From Bradyrhizobium sp. STM 3843 (GTDB lineage Bacteria; Pseudomonadota; Alphaproteobacteria; Rhizobiales; Xanthobacteraceae): 43,453 nt of DNA. The number at the start of each line of letters is the position of its first letter. The first letter of the stretch is position 1. Below the pieces are notes generated by a model. That model worked only from the letters and a program-made list of their open reading frames with translations, was not told the DNA's origin and did not search any database. The translations under genes were made by a program, and so were the position numbers. This document shows, one piece after another, positions 34,428 through 42,915 of this stretch. Location of the stretch: the NCBI RefSeq assembly GCF_000239815.1, contig NZ_CAFK01000345.1, positions 1 through 43,453 on the forward strand. Reading direction: 5' to 3'.

Positions 34428-35228
34428 TTAGGCAGCAAGTGCCTCCTTGGTCAGCGACCAGGCCTGGTTCAGTTTCTTCGAGCGCGTCTCGAAGTCCGCC
34501 TTCACTTCGGTCATGCGCTTGTCGATGCGACGCTTTGCGCGATCGCTGGCCTGCTTGGTCTGGTCCTTCAGGGACTGCAGCCTGGCGTCTGTTTCGGCCT
34601 TCGTCTGATCGAGCCGCTTCTTGGCCTGATCCTGCAAGGTCTGGATCTGCATCTTGACCTGCTGGATGTCCTTCTGGATCGCCGCACGGGTCTCGGCGTC
34701 CGCGTGCTTCAGATCCTCTTGCAGCGTCTTCAGGTCAGCCTCGAAGGCTGCGGATTCCCGCACCAGCTGATCTTCTATGACCTCGGAGCGCAGGCGCCGG
34801 AACACCGTCGCGCCGAGCTGGTGCAACCTGGTATCGAGAGGTGTCGTCCAGTTCTCCTGGATCTCCGCCAGCACGGCTGATTTGCCGGGGGACAGGGCGG
34901 TCGAAACCTCATCGAGGAATTGCGCGCCGATTCCGCTGGCATCGAGGTCGAAGATCAGCCCGCCGAGGCTGCCCAGCGATGCGCCGACCGCGACTCCGGC
35001 CGGTCCGCCCAAAAGCCCGATCAGGCTGCCCGTCAGCAGGCCGACGGCTGTGCCGACCGGGCCCTCATCGGCGGCCTGCTTGACCGCGATCTTCCCTGCC
35101 TTGTCCTTGACGACGACGGCCGACGCATACAGCGTGATGTCGCCTTCCTTGTGAAGATGTCGCACGGCGCTCAGGCCTTCGAAGGCCGAGGCCTCGGTTT
35201 CGAAAACGGCAACCAGCATCTTGTCCAT
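34428..35228 (-). CDS. DUF1269-family membrane-associated protein with coiled-coil tail (266 aa)
   Basis: ATG 35228 is chosen because GGAG stands seven bases before it; the longer frame to 35471 is a readthrough. The N-terminal MDKMLVAVFETEASAFEGLS and the glycine-zipper segment GLLTGSLIGLLGGPAGVAVG are typical of DUF1269. Residues ~150-255 form a long charged coiled coil (QTLQDQAKKRLDQTKAETDA and similar). It is probably a stress-related membrane protein. Confidence 0.85.
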   Translation of the reverse strand: MDKMLVAVFETEASAFEGLSAVRHLHKEGDITLYASAVVVKDKAGKIAVKQAADEGPVGTAVGLLTGSLIGLLGGPAGVAVGASLGSLGGLIFDLDASGIGAQFLDEVSTALSPGKSAVLAEIQENWTTPLDTRLHQLGATVFRRLRSEVIEDQLVRESAAFEADLKTLQEDLKHADAETRAAIQKDIQQVKMQIQTLQDQAKKRLDQTKAETDARLQSLKDQTKQASDRAKRRIDKRMTEVKADFETRSKKLNQAWSLTKEALAA

Positions 35229-35295
35229 TGTCAGTTCTCCTGTCGTTGGATTTTGAGAGGATTGCGTCGGTCGAGCGGCATCTCGACCGGCCTGT

Positions 35296-35583
35296 TCAGC
35301 GCGATCGGTTCTCGATTGCGTTGACGAGCTTGCGGCCTGCGACCGCGACCATCGTGATTGCGAGGCCAGACGTGATGAGGTTGACGCCGACGATGAGGCC
35401 GAGCGCCCACACCGCCGACCCCGGCCAGCCGCTGATGATGAGGGCGGCAAGAACCAGGTCGGCGAGACCACTCATCACCATCCATCCCCAGGAGTCGGGG
35501 AATGCATCGCGATAGCTGACCGCAGCCGCGATCTGAAACACGCCTTGGCCCAATAGCTGCGCATCGCGTGCTCTATCGTCCAT
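35296..35583 (-). CDS. HdeD-like membrane protein, apparently the C-terminal half only (95 aa)
   Basis: Two to three hydrophobic helices (LGQGVFQIAAAVSYRDAF, WGWMVMSGLADLVLAALIIS, AVWALGLIVGVNLITSGLAI) match the end of HdeD-family acid-resistance proteins, which are normally near 190 aa. No N-terminal half is found upstream in any frame, and the ribosome-binding site is poor. It is probably truncated. Confidence 0.5.
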   Translation of the reverse strand: MDDRARDAQLLGQGVFQIAAAVSYRDAFPDSWGWMVMSGLADLVLAALIISGWPGSAVWALGLIVGVNLITSGLAITMVAVAGRKLVNAIENRSR

Positions 35584-35749
35584 TCGGTGTCGCTAAGCGT
35601 CGGGTTCGAGGAGCTCATCGACCTCCTCCATTTGATCGCAGATGCCATCGAGGCCGACGGACCAAATTGGAGCGACCTCATGAACGTCTGGCTCTGAGGG
35701 TAATTCCGGACTACGGAGATGATCATCGTCACGGCCGAGGATGCCGCCC

Positions 35750-35763
35750 TTGATTTAAGTCAA
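35750..35763. promoter_or_regulatory. FixK/FnrL-type box (anaerobox-like)
   Basis: TTGATTTAAGTCAA fits TTG-N8-CAA with one mismatch to the full TTGAT-N4-ATCAA palindrome. In rhizobia such boxes recruit FixK2 or FnrL under low oxygen. The nearest minus-strand gene is the HdeD-like fragment 167 bp away; on the plus strand nothing convincing starts. The remainder of the 35584-35972 gap holds no clear gene. Confidence 0.45.
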
Positions 35764-35972
35764 ACGGGTTCCGGTTCCCGTTCAAGCTCGCGTGACGTGC
35801 CTCGAACAACAACATCAACGAGCCGCGCGATGACAGCTCGCGCCAGCAATTCTGATCGATTGATGATGTTGCGGACGCGGTTGTCAGTAGGGGGCAGGGC
35901 GATGCGAACCGCCCTTCGGGAATGATCTTCAGACCATCTGCACGGATAGGTGAAATCGGTTGCAGAGCTTCG

Positions 35973-36572
35973 TTATAAGGAGCCCGCTTGCCGCTGGCGT
36001 TCGCGATAGGCGCGCGTCTTGATGCGGTTGCCGCACAGCTCCGACATGCACCAGCGGCGCGTCGCAGGCTTCGATCGGTCGTAGAACACGCGCAGGCATT
36101 CATCCGAGGCGCAGGTTTTCAGCCGGTCGAGCGTGCCACTGATATTGCCTTCATGAAGCTCGACCGCGAGCGCGGACAGGCCGGCCAGCGCATCCTTGCG
36201 CGTGCCCGTCAGCACCGTGCCGTGCTCCGCGCGCAGCTCGACGCGCAACGGAAACGCCGCAAGCGCCGCGGTCAGCGCCTGGAGGACAGGCCTGTTGCTG
36301 CGCCGTTCCGCCGGATCGCATTGCAGATAGTTCCGTAGCGCCCGGCGCAATTGCAGCGCCTCGTCAAACAGGGCCGCCGTGATCTTGGCGTGAGCGGGCG
36401 CCAGCGCGCGCTCCGCCATCCAGCCGGCCAGGTCGCTCGGACCGGCCCACTCGTCGCTTTGCGAATGCTGCACGCCGAAGCGCGTGAACTGCCGCAGGTC
36501 GAGCGAATTGGCGAAGTCGTAAAGGTTCGCCAGCTCGTCCGGAACCTTGAACTTGCGTGATTGCCGGGACAT
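35973..36572 (-). CDS. CGNR zinc-finger transcriptional regulator (199 aa)
   Basis: ATG 36572 is chosen because the longer frame runs through the divergent promoter region. An ABATE-type stress-sensing N-terminal part (~1-145, LANLYDFANSLDLRQFTRFG, ALQLRRALRNYLQCDPAERR) is followed by the C-terminal zinc finger LKTCASDECLRVFYDRSKPA, then RRWCMSELCGNRIKTRAYRE. The Cys4 set and the CGNR signature are intact. It is divergent from the MFS gene, with an 11-bp inverted repeat between the two starts, so it probably regulates that transporter and itself. Confidence 0.9.
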   Translation of the reverse strand: MSRQSRKFKVPDELANLYDFANSLDLRQFTRFGVQHSQSDEWAGPSDLAGWMAERALAPAHAKITAALFDEALQLRRALRNYLQCDPAERRSNRPVLQALTAALAAFPLRVELRAEHGTVLTGTRKDALAGLSALAVELHEGNISGTLDRLKTCASDECLRVFYDRSKPATRRWCMSELCGNRIKTRAYRERQRQAGSL

Positions 36573-36574
36573 CG

Positions 36575-36638
36575 ACACCAGTAAATCAGTTTTGGCGGTT
36601 GACGACAAGCGAAACGAGTATAATATCTTTACTGGTGT
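36575..36638. promoter_or_regulatory. inverted-repeat operator shared by the CGNR and MFS genes
   Basis: ACACCAGTAAA (36575-36585) and TTTACTGGTGT (36628-36638) are perfect 11-bp inverted arms, 42 bases apart, flanking the MFS promoter. The left arm lies three bases before the CGNR start codon. Binding of one protein to both arms would cover both transcription starts. Confidence 0.6.
36599..36626 (+). promoter_or_regulatory. candidate promoter of the MFS gene
   Basis: TTGACG (36599-36604) and TAATAT (36621-36626) are 16 bases apart. A TATAAT reading at 36619 would give a short 14-base spacer. The start of transcription would fall in the right arm of the inverted repeat, a classic repressor site. 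Confidence 0.5.
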
Positions 36639-36658
36639 TGACAGCGCGAGAGGTTCCC

Positions 36659-37882
36659 ATGCAGACCCAAACCATGCTGCACCCCCGCATCTTCTATGGC
36701 TGGTTCGTTGTCGCCGCGGCGTTTGCCGTGACATTTGTCGGCTTCGGCTGCGCGTACACGTTCAGCGCTTTCCTGGAGCCGCTGCAGCGCGAGTTCGGCG
36801 CCTCGCGCGGTTCGACCTCGCTGGTGTTCTCGCTCGCAGGTTTTCTCTATTTCGCGCTCGGCGTGGTCAGCGGCCCATTGGCGGACCGCTTCGGTTCGCG
36901 GCCGCTCGCGGTGATCGGCATGCTGCTGACGGCGGTCGGGCTTGCGGCTGCCAGTCGCGCGCAAAGCCTGGTCCAGGTTGATCTGGCCTACGGGCTCGGC
37001 ATCGGTCTCGGTGTCGGCGCGGCCTATGTACCTGCGATCGGCGCTGTGCAGCGCTGGTTCGTCCGCCAGCGCGGCTTCGCTTCGGGTCTCGCGGTGGCCG
37101 GGATCGGCCTCGGCAACCTGGTCATGCCGCTGTTGGCGTCGTGGTTGATCGGCGCATTCGGCTGGCGCAGTGCCTATGTCGTGCTCGCGGCGATCGCGCT
37201 GACGCTCGGCGGTGGACTTGCGCTGCTGATCGAGAATGATCCTGGCGATCGAGGGCTCGCGCCGGACGGCGATGCGCCTGCCGGAGGCCGCGGGTCGCGC
37301 ATCAGCGGCGGCGTGGCCGTGGGCGATGCGATCCGGTCGAGACGGTTCATCGGGCTCTACGTCTCATGCCTGATCTGCTCGTTCGGCGCTTTCGTCCCCT
37401 TCGTGCATCTGGTGCCTTACGCCAAGGACCACGGCGTTGAGGCCGGAACGGCGGTGCTGCTGCTCGGGCTGATCGGCGTCGGCAGCACCGCGGGCCGGTT
37501 CTTTCTGGGCGGACTGGCGGACCGGCTGGGCCGCGAGCGCGCCTTGCTCATGGTGCTGATCGGCATGGCACTGGCGACGCTGATCTGGGTGGTCTCCACC
37601 ACGGCACGGTCGCTTGCCGTCTTCGCCTTCATCTATGGCGTGTTCTATGGCGGGTGGGTGGCCGTGCTGCCGTCGGTCGTGATGGACTATTTCGGCGGCC
37701 GCAACGTCAGTGGCATCATCGGCGTGCTCTACACCAGCGTCGCCTTCGGCACGCTGATCGGGCCGACGGCGACCGGCTTCGCCTATGACGCGAGCCACAG
37801 CTACGTGCTTGCCATTCTGCTCAGCGCCGCGGCGAGCCTGGTCGCGGCCGCAATCGTCGGTGCGGCCTGCGTTCGGCGCTAA
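36659..37882 (+). CDS. MFS transporter (12-helix, 407 aa)
   Basis: ATG 36659 follows GAGAGG by five bases; the longer frame from 36557 crosses the promoter. Twelve hydrophobic helices can be drawn, with the MFS signature GPLADRFGSRPLAVIGMLLT after helix 2 and GGLADRLGRERALLMVLIGM after helix 8. The family resembles the monocarboxylate/oxalate-type MFS group (GFGCAYTFSAFLEPLQREFG). The substrate is unknown. It is divergent from the CGNR gene and presumably under its control. Confidence 0.9.
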   Translation: MQTQTMLHPRIFYGWFVVAAAFAVTFVGFGCAYTFSAFLEPLQREFGASRGSTSLVFSLAGFLYFALGVVSGPLADRFGSRPLAVIGMLLTAVGLAAASRAQSLVQVDLAYGLGIGLGVGAAYVPAIGAVQRWFVRQRGFASGLAVAGIGLGNLVMPLLASWLIGAFGWRSAYVVLAAIALTLGGGLALLIENDPGDRGLAPDGDAPAGGRGSRISGGVAVGDAIRSRRFIGLYVSCLICSFGAFVPFVHLVPYAKDHGVEAGTAVLLLGLIGVGSTAGRFFLGGLADRLGRERALLMVLIGMALATLIWVVSTTARSLAVFAFIYGVFYGGWVAVLPSVVMDYFGGRNVSGIIGVLYTSVAFGTLIGPTATGFAYDASHSYVLAILLSAAASLVAAAIVGAACVRR

Positions 37883-38058
37883 CGCGACCTCCAGGCGCAG
37901 CGCGGGACGACGGGCCGGCCGGACATCGATGACGGGTCCGACCACCGCTTCGCGCGGACGTGACGGCGGATGGGGCTGGCCTCCAAAGCGGCGTTGTTCT
38001 ATTTTTCAAGTGCTCGGCTGCATTGTTGATCTTGTCCACCTAGCAGGGGAGCAGCGCC

Positions 38059-38397
38059 ATGCACCGATATGTCGCCCAGGCCAACATCGACCATTATCTG
38101 AGCCTGTTGCACGGCGGTGACCTCACGGCTGACAACCGCAGCACCATCACGCAGCTGCTGCTGGGCGAAGAGGACAAGCTCAGCCGCGATCTGGAGCATC
38201 TCGAATTTGCCGAGAGCCGGGCTGCGGAGAGCCGTGATCGCGTGAACCGCCTGAGGAAGCTGCGGGACGCCTTTGAGGAGGGCTCGCCCGATCGCGCGCA
38301 GGCGGACAGGGTGCTGGCGAACGTTGAGGCCATCCACAAATTGATGGAGCAGTTCTGTCACCACATGCGGCAGAGGGTCAATTCGCGCGGGCTCTGA
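38059..38397 (+). CDS. hypothetical helical protein (112 aa)
   Basis: GGGGAG precedes the ATG at 38059. The product is almost fully helical and charged (GEEDKLSRDLEHLEFAESRA, VLANVEAIHKLMEQFCHHMR) and ends in a His/Arg-rich tail. No membrane segment or catalytic motif is visible. The family is unknown to me, though such proteins recur in Bradyrhizobium. Confidence 0.65.
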   Translation: MHRYVAQANIDHYLSLLHGGDLTADNRSTITQLLLGEEDKLSRDLEHLEFAESRAAESRDRVNRLRKLRDAFEEGSPDRAQADRVLANVEAIHKLMEQFCHHMRQRVNSRGL

Positions 38398-38533
38398 GGG
38401 CACGCAGGTTGCATCGCGATGGGCCACCAGGTCGGCCTGAAGCTTCCCTCGAGGTGAAACTTTCCGGTGGCGATGCGTAGCTGGCTGCAAGGTCCGCGAT
38501 CGGTGCGGCCGTGACACGCCGCAGGAGCCTTGT

Positions 38534-38935
38534 TTGAGCCGATACGCCGTCCTCTATGTCTCGACGCTCGCCGTGCTGCTCGGGCTCGATCTGCCGTTCC
38601 TAGGCCTCGTGGCCAAGGGCTTCTTCCAGTCGCAGGTCGGCGACATGCTGGGCGAGATCAGACTGGCGCCTGCCATCCTATTCTATGCGCTTTATGTCGC
38701 GGGCGTCGTGATCTTCGTCAGCGGGCAGGGCGATGCGAGCTGGCGATCGACCTTGCTGTATGGCGGGCTGTTCGGGCTGTTCTGCTACGCGACCTTCGAG
38801 CTGACGTCGCTCGCGATGCTCAGGCATTGGACCTGGCCGGTGGTGCTGGTCGACATGACCTGGGGGGTGGCGCTGACCGCGGTCGCGGCGACCGCGGGGC
38901 TCCTGATCGCGGATTGGGCGACGCCGCGGGGATAG
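38534..38935 (+). CDS. DUF2177-family membrane protein (133 aa)
   Basis: Four hydrophobic helices (YAVLYVSTLAVLLGLDLPFL, ILFYALYVAGVVIFV, LLYGGLFGLFCYATFELTSL, VLVDMTWGVALTAVAATAGL) match DUF2177, a small inner-membrane family. The start is TTG at 38534; no ATG is available before the first helix. Function unknown. Confidence 0.8.
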   Translation: MSRYAVLYVSTLAVLLGLDLPFLGLVAKGFFQSQVGDMLGEIRLAPAILFYALYVAGVVIFVSGQGDASWRSTLLYGGLFGLFCYATFELTSLAMLRHWTWPVVLVDMTWGVALTAVAATAGLLIADWATPRG

Positions 38936-38944
38936 TTCGAAGTC

Positions 38945-39044
38945 GTTCCGGGGCGCGCGGAGGGCGAGCCTGGAATCTTGAGATCCCCGGTTCGATGCTC
39001 CGCGCAAAATGGCTCTGCCATTTGCGCGGCCCATCGCCCGGGGA
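38945..39044. repeat. partial Bradyrhizobium-type mosaic repeat
   Basis: GTTCCGGGGCGCGCGGAGGG, then CGAGCCTGGAATCTTGAGAT, is a variant of the unit at 32441. It is followed by the inverted pairs GAGATCCCCGG/CCGGGGATGAG and GCGCAAAATGG/CCATTTGCGC. Confidence 0.65.
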
Positions 39045-39073
39045 TGAGGTTTCGACCGTCGGTCGAAACCTCA
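39045..39073 (-). terminator. perfect 13-bp hairpin overlapping the peroxiredoxin stop codon
   Basis: TGAGGTTTCGACC and GGTCGAAACCTCA pair perfectly around a 3-base loop. The distal arm contains the TGA stop of the peroxiredoxin gene. There is no T-run, so this may be an RNA-stabilising or attenuating hairpin rather than a classic terminator. Confidence 0.5.
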
Positions 39074-39730
39074 CTTGGGCTGCGGCACGATCCGCAGATA
39101 GGGCTTCGGCGCCTTCCACCCCTGGGGATAGATCGTCTTGGCCTCGTCGTCCGACACCGAGCCGGCGATGATCACGTCCTCGCCCTGCTTCCAGTCGGAG
39201 GGGGTGGCGACGCGGTGCTTGGCGGTGAGCTGCAGCGAGTCGATGACGCGGAGAATTTCCTGGAAATTGCGGCCCGTGGTCATCGGGTAGACCAGGATCA
39301 GCTTGATCTTCTTATCCGGGCCGATGATGAAGACGTTGCGGACGGTCTGGTTGTCAGCCGCCGTGCGCTTGGCCGGATCGCCCGACACTGCCGCCGGCAG
39401 CATGTTGTACAGCTTGGAGACGTTGTAATCGGTGTCGCCGATCATCGGATAATTCGGCGCGGCACCCTGGGTCTCGCGGATGTCCTCCGACCATCTCTTA
39501 TGGTTGTCGACGGGGTCGACCGAGAGGCCGATCAGCTTGACGTTGCGCTTGTCGAATTCCGGTTTGAGCCGGGCCAGCGCGCCGAGCTCGGTGGTGCAGA
39601 CCGGGGTGAAGTCCTTCGGGTGCGAGAACAGAAGCGCCCAGCTGTCGCCGATCCAGTCATGGAACTTGATCTTGCCTTCGGTGGTTTCGGCCTCGAAATC
39701 CGGGGCCACGGCGCCAATTTGCAGAGCCAT
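39071..39730 (-). CDS. 1-Cys (Prx6-type) peroxiredoxin
   Basis: The product is 219 aa, the usual Prx6 length. The active site is HPKDFTPVCTTELGALARL with the peroxidatic Cys at 45; Thr42 and a downstream Arg complete the catalytic triad. The C-terminal dimer arm (PTPSDWKQGEDVII-like, KAPKPYLRIV) is present. It reduces hydroperoxides. GAGGT lies seven bases before the ATG. It ends inside the hairpin noted above. Confidence 0.9.
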   Translation of the reverse strand: MALQIGAVAPDFEAETTEGKIKFHDWIGDSWALLFSHPKDFTPVCTTELGALARLKPEFDKRNVKLIGLSVDPVDNHKRWSEDIRETQGAAPNYPMIGDTDYNVSKLYNMLPAAVSGDPAKRTAADNQTVRNVFIIGPDKKIKLILVYPMTTGRNFQEILRVIDSLQLTAKHRVATPSDWKQGEDVIIAGSVSDDEAKTIYPQGWKAPKPYLRIVPQPK

Positions 39731-40105
39731 TGGATAACCTCACGTCATTGCAGGTTGGAATGAAGAATTCGGGATAAATTCTTCCAAACACTATAGGAAA
39801 AAGTCCGCAGCAAAGGAACTGTTGCACCGAAAAGAGAAGGTCATTCTCCCGTGATCCCAAAAGCACAACAACTTCTTTTGAGTTCGGCGGCCGCGACGAA
39901 ACGCCCGTAGGACTACCGGTTGCCCCGATTTCGCCACATCTGGGGACGACCACGCCGGCCCCGCGGTCGAGCCGCGAACCATGACCGCGGTCACTGCGAC
40001 ATATCGGCAACCAGTAGAGATACCCACCGCGCAGTTTCGAACCGTTAACGACTCGTTCAGATGAAGACCGACATGGTGGGTCAAACCAGCAACTGAGAAG
40101 CGAAC
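39731..40105. other. intergenic region between divergent genes
   Basis: This 375-bp stretch separates peroxiredoxin (minus) and the 190-aa gene (plus). I see an AT-rich block (TAAATTCTTCC, CACTATAGG near 39775-39800) suited to promoters, but no convincing gene, repeat or RNA. Confidence 0.4.
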
Positions 40106-40678
40106 ATGTCTGCCTCTGCAATGAAGGTCGTCGGGAGTGCCGACGCCCTTGAGCCCTCCTGTTGTCAAAGCGCGGCCTCGGCGCTCGAGATCGTGCGCGA
40201 CGGCGTCATCACCGGCGAAGGCCCGACCACCAGCGGCCGGGTGCATTTCTCCCGCGTGCTCGATGCCGATGACGCGGCCTGGTGCGCACGCATCCTGACC
40301 TCAGCCGCTGTCGACGCCCAGCCGGTGAGCCGGGCCGAGGCCGAGGTGCTGTTTGCGATCAACGAGGCCGCGACCGAGCGCAAGGACGACGGCCGGTTCG
40401 AGGATCTCCTGGCCAAGGCGATCGCCCATCACGCCGCCTCCGCATCCGGCCTGCCGGTGCCGCCGCGCCATGTGGCGCTGTCCGCGGAGACCCAGATCGA
40501 GAGCTGGGCGCCGGCCAATGCGCGTGGCGTGAGGACCGATGTCCTGGAGTGGGTGGCGCGCCAGCTGCGCGGCGCGCGCCCAGACAACAAGGCGCTGATG
40601 GCGATGGTGGCGACCTTTGTCGGCGTCACCGTGCTGCCGCTTGCCAAGCTGCCGTCGATGATCGACATCGGGATGTGA
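40106..40678 (+). CDS. hypothetical protein (190 aa)
   Basis: The ribosome-binding site GAGAAG precedes the ATG at 40106. The product is soluble and mostly helical, with RAEAEVLFAINEAATERKDD, RFEDLLAKAIAHHAASASGL and a weakly hydrophobic C-terminal stretch (MVATFVGVTVLPLAKLPSMI). I do not recognise a family with known function; the gene is probably conserved in Bradyrhizobium. Confidence 0.7.
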   Translation: MSASAMKVVGSADALEPSCCQSAASALEIVRDGVITGEGPTTSGRVHFSRVLDADDAAWCARILTSAAVDAQPVSRAEAEVLFAINEAATERKDDGRFEDLLAKAIAHHAASASGLPVPPRHVALSAETQIESWAPANARGVRTDVLEWVARQLRGARPDNKALMAMVATFVGVTVLPLAKLPSMIDIGM

Positions 40679-40692
40679 GCGTTTGCTGCCAT

Positions 40693-40812
40693 CCTTCGAG
40701 ACGCATCGCTGCGCGATGCTCCTCAGGATGAGGGCTTCATTCATGGAGAGAGCCAGGAAGGGATCCAAGACCCTCATGGTGAGGAGGCGCTGAAGGCGCC
40801 GTCTCGAACCAT
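40693..40812. repeat. Bradyrhizobium-type REP element
   Basis: TTCGAGACG (40695-40703) and CGTCTCGAA (40800-40808) form the outer arms, and CCTCAGGATGAGGG pairs imperfectly with CCCTCATGGTGAGG inside. The 'cttcgagacgc...cctcaggatgagg' unit is a very common intergenic repeat in this genus. Confidence 0.75.
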
Positions 40813-40845
40813 GAAGGCCCCGGAAATTCGTCACAGCTACTGGAG

Positions 40846-40872
40846 CGGCGGGGTTATTTCCCCGCCGTTTTC
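40846..40872 (+). terminator. intrinsic terminator of the 190-aa gene
   Basis: CGGCGGGG (40846-40853) and CCCCGCCG (40860-40867) form a perfect 8-bp stem with a 6-base loop, followed by TTTTC. The hairpin overlaps the last codons and stop of the convergent phosphatase gene, which it may also serve. Confidence 0.75.
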
Positions 40873-42704
40873 TGTTTGGCGCTCTCGGCGTCGAGGCCGA
40901 CGGTGCGGCCGGGGAAGCCGGCGACATCGAAATAGCGCTGCTGGCCGACGCGCTGCAGCTTCAGCACGGTGCGCAGGCCGCCCTCGGCACGGTCCGAGCG
41001 GATGGTGTCCGAGACCGCCTTCGGCGTCGCACCGTTCGGCATCGCTTCCGTCATCACCCGTCCCAGCAGCTTGCCGTTCGGCTTCCCTTTCAGATCCATC
41101 AGCTTGGCGGCGGTGGCGCCGACATCGGCGTTGCTGACGGGCAGCGGGTCTGCGAAGGCCGCCTTGAAGTCCGGTCCGATGGCGGCCATGAAGTTCATGG
41201 TGTCGCCGCGGCCGAACGAGCCGTGCATGCCCTGGCCCTGGCGCAGCACGGTGTCGGCGACCTCGACCGAGCAGTTGGTCGGCTCGTTGCAGCCCTCCAC
41301 ATAGGAGCGGAAATTGACGACGATCGCCGGCGTCGGGGTCACCGCCTTGCCCTTCAGGTTGATCTGCGACAGCGGCAGGGTGCCCGGGATCTCGCCGAGC
41401 GAGTCGTCGACGAACAGGCCGGAGACATAGTCCTGGGCCAGAAGGGCCTTGACCACGCGGCTCGCGAGCTTCTTGTCCTTGGTCGGCAGGTAGACCAGGT
41501 CGGAGCCGCCATTGCTGGCGACCACCAGCTCCGGCTTTTCCGGATCCTTGCCGAGCACGCCGTTGCCGGCCTTCGGATGGGCGCCTTCCTTCACGGCCGC
41601 GTTCTTGTCGTTGGGGTCGAACAGCGGCAGGTCGAGCGCCTTGGCCAGGTCGAGCGCCAAAAAGCCCATCGGCAGGAAGTCCTTCGGCGTGTCGTCATAG
41701 GACAGCTTAGCCGCGGGGCTGGTCTTGCTTTCCTTGGAGATCGTCGAGAAGCCGTGGTCGGCCGACACGATGATGTTGGTTGAGGCGGCAAGGCCGAGAT
41801 CGTCGAGCGCCTTGCGCAGCTGGGCCAGGTTGTCATCGGCATTCTTGATGCTGGCCATCGTGGTCGGGCCGTTGATGCCGGGGGTGACCTTGTTCAGGCT
41901 GTCGCCCTGATTGTGCTGGCTGCCGTCCGGGTCGCGCGACCAGAACACCAGCACGAACGGCTTGTTGCGGGCCTTGAACATCGGCAGCACCACCTTGGTG
42001 GCGACGTCGGCGAAATAGGCCTGCTGGGCGGTGTTGGCCGTGGTCGTGCCGGGGGTCTTGGCATCGCCCGCCTTGCCATTGTCGCCGCGCGAGGGTGCTG
42101 AGAGCGGCAGGTTGACCTTGTTCAGCGCGTCTTTCACCTCGTCTGAAAGGGACACACCGGTCTTGCTGCCGGTGGCATCGTCGACGACGATCGAATGCAC
42201 AGCCCCCTTGCAGGCGCAGTCGGTGTGGTCGAACAGATAGGTCGGGCCGACCTTGCCGATAGCGGCGGTGGAATAGCCGGCCTTGCGGGCGAGCTTCAGC
42301 AACGTCTGCTCGTCGAGATAGTCGTCCTGGAAGTGCTCGTCGACGTCGCCCAGCACGGCATCGTTTTCGAGGAAGGGGGTCACGGTGTCGCCTGCCGGCT
42401 TGGAGACGTAGCCGGTCCAGATGGTATTGGAGAAGGTGCCGGTGTCGCCGAGATAATGGCCGGTCGCCATCGCCGAGCTGTTGGCCATGGTGAAGGTCGG
42501 GAACATCGAATGCGGGTTCTTGAAGTTGACGCCCTTGTCGCGGACCGCGGCCATGGTCGGCGCGGTCTCCGGCGTCACCTTCAGGGCGCGCAGGCCGTCG
42601 GGAATGAACAGGATCAGGTTATGCGGGGTGGCATTCTCCGCGGACGCCGCACCGGCCGACAGCAGGGTCAGTCCGGCGCATAGCAGCACGAGCGAGCGGC
42701 GCAT
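40854..42704 (-). CDS. secreted alkaline-phosphatase-superfamily enzyme (nucleotide pyrophosphatase/phosphodiesterase type)
   Basis: The product is 616 aa from ATG 42704 (GAGGAG upstream; the earlier start lacks a signal peptide). The signal peptide is MRRSLVLLCAGLTLLSAGAA .. SA|EN. The metal and nucleophile sites read LILFIPDGLRAL, FPTFTMANSSAMATGHYLGD with Thr as the likely nucleophile, WSRDPDGSQHNQGDS and NIIVSADHGFSTIS. It should hydrolyse phosphodiesters or phosphomonoesters in the periplasm; the natural substrate is unknown. Confidence 0.85.
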   Translation of the reverse strand: MRRSLVLLCAGLTLLSAGAASAENATPHNLILFIPDGLRALKVTPETAPTMAAVRDKGVNFKNPHSMFPTFTMANSSAMATGHYLGDTGTFSNTIWTGYVSKPAGDTVTPFLENDAVLGDVDEHFQDDYLDEQTLLKLARKAGYSTAAIGKVGPTYLFDHTDCACKGAVHSIVVDDATGSKTGVSLSDEVKDALNKVNLPLSAPSRGDNGKAGDAKTPGTTTANTAQQAYFADVATKVVLPMFKARNKPFVLVFWSRDPDGSQHNQGDSLNKVTPGINGPTTMASIKNADDNLAQLRKALDDLGLAASTNIIVSADHGFSTISKESKTSPAAKLSYDDTPKDFLPMGFLALDLAKALDLPLFDPNDKNAAVKEGAHPKAGNGVLGKDPEKPELVVASNGGSDLVYLPTKDKKLASRVVKALLAQDYVSGLFVDDSLGEIPGTLPLSQINLKGKAVTPTPAIVVNFRSYVEGCNEPTNCSVEVADTVLRQGQGMHGSFGRGDTMNFMAAIGPDFKAAFADPLPVSNADVGATAAKLMDLKGKPNGKLLGRVMTEAMPNGATPKAVSDTIRSDRAEGGLRTVLKLQRVGQQRYFDVAGFPGRTVGLDAESAKQKTAGK

Positions 42705-42915
42705 CAAAAACTCCTCAAAGACGAAAACGGAATCGCGACCTTCGGCCGCACAGGAGGGGTTTAGTTTTGCTGCATGACAGAATTGTTTCAAGGCGTCGGT
42801 ACGCCCCTGAGAGGGGTTGAAAACCGCCAGCGGATTTTGCAGCTCGGCAGCGGCTCGGACCAGGAACCAGGATTTGAATTCGCGGTTGTCGGCTCACAAC
42901 AACAAGGAGCACGCC

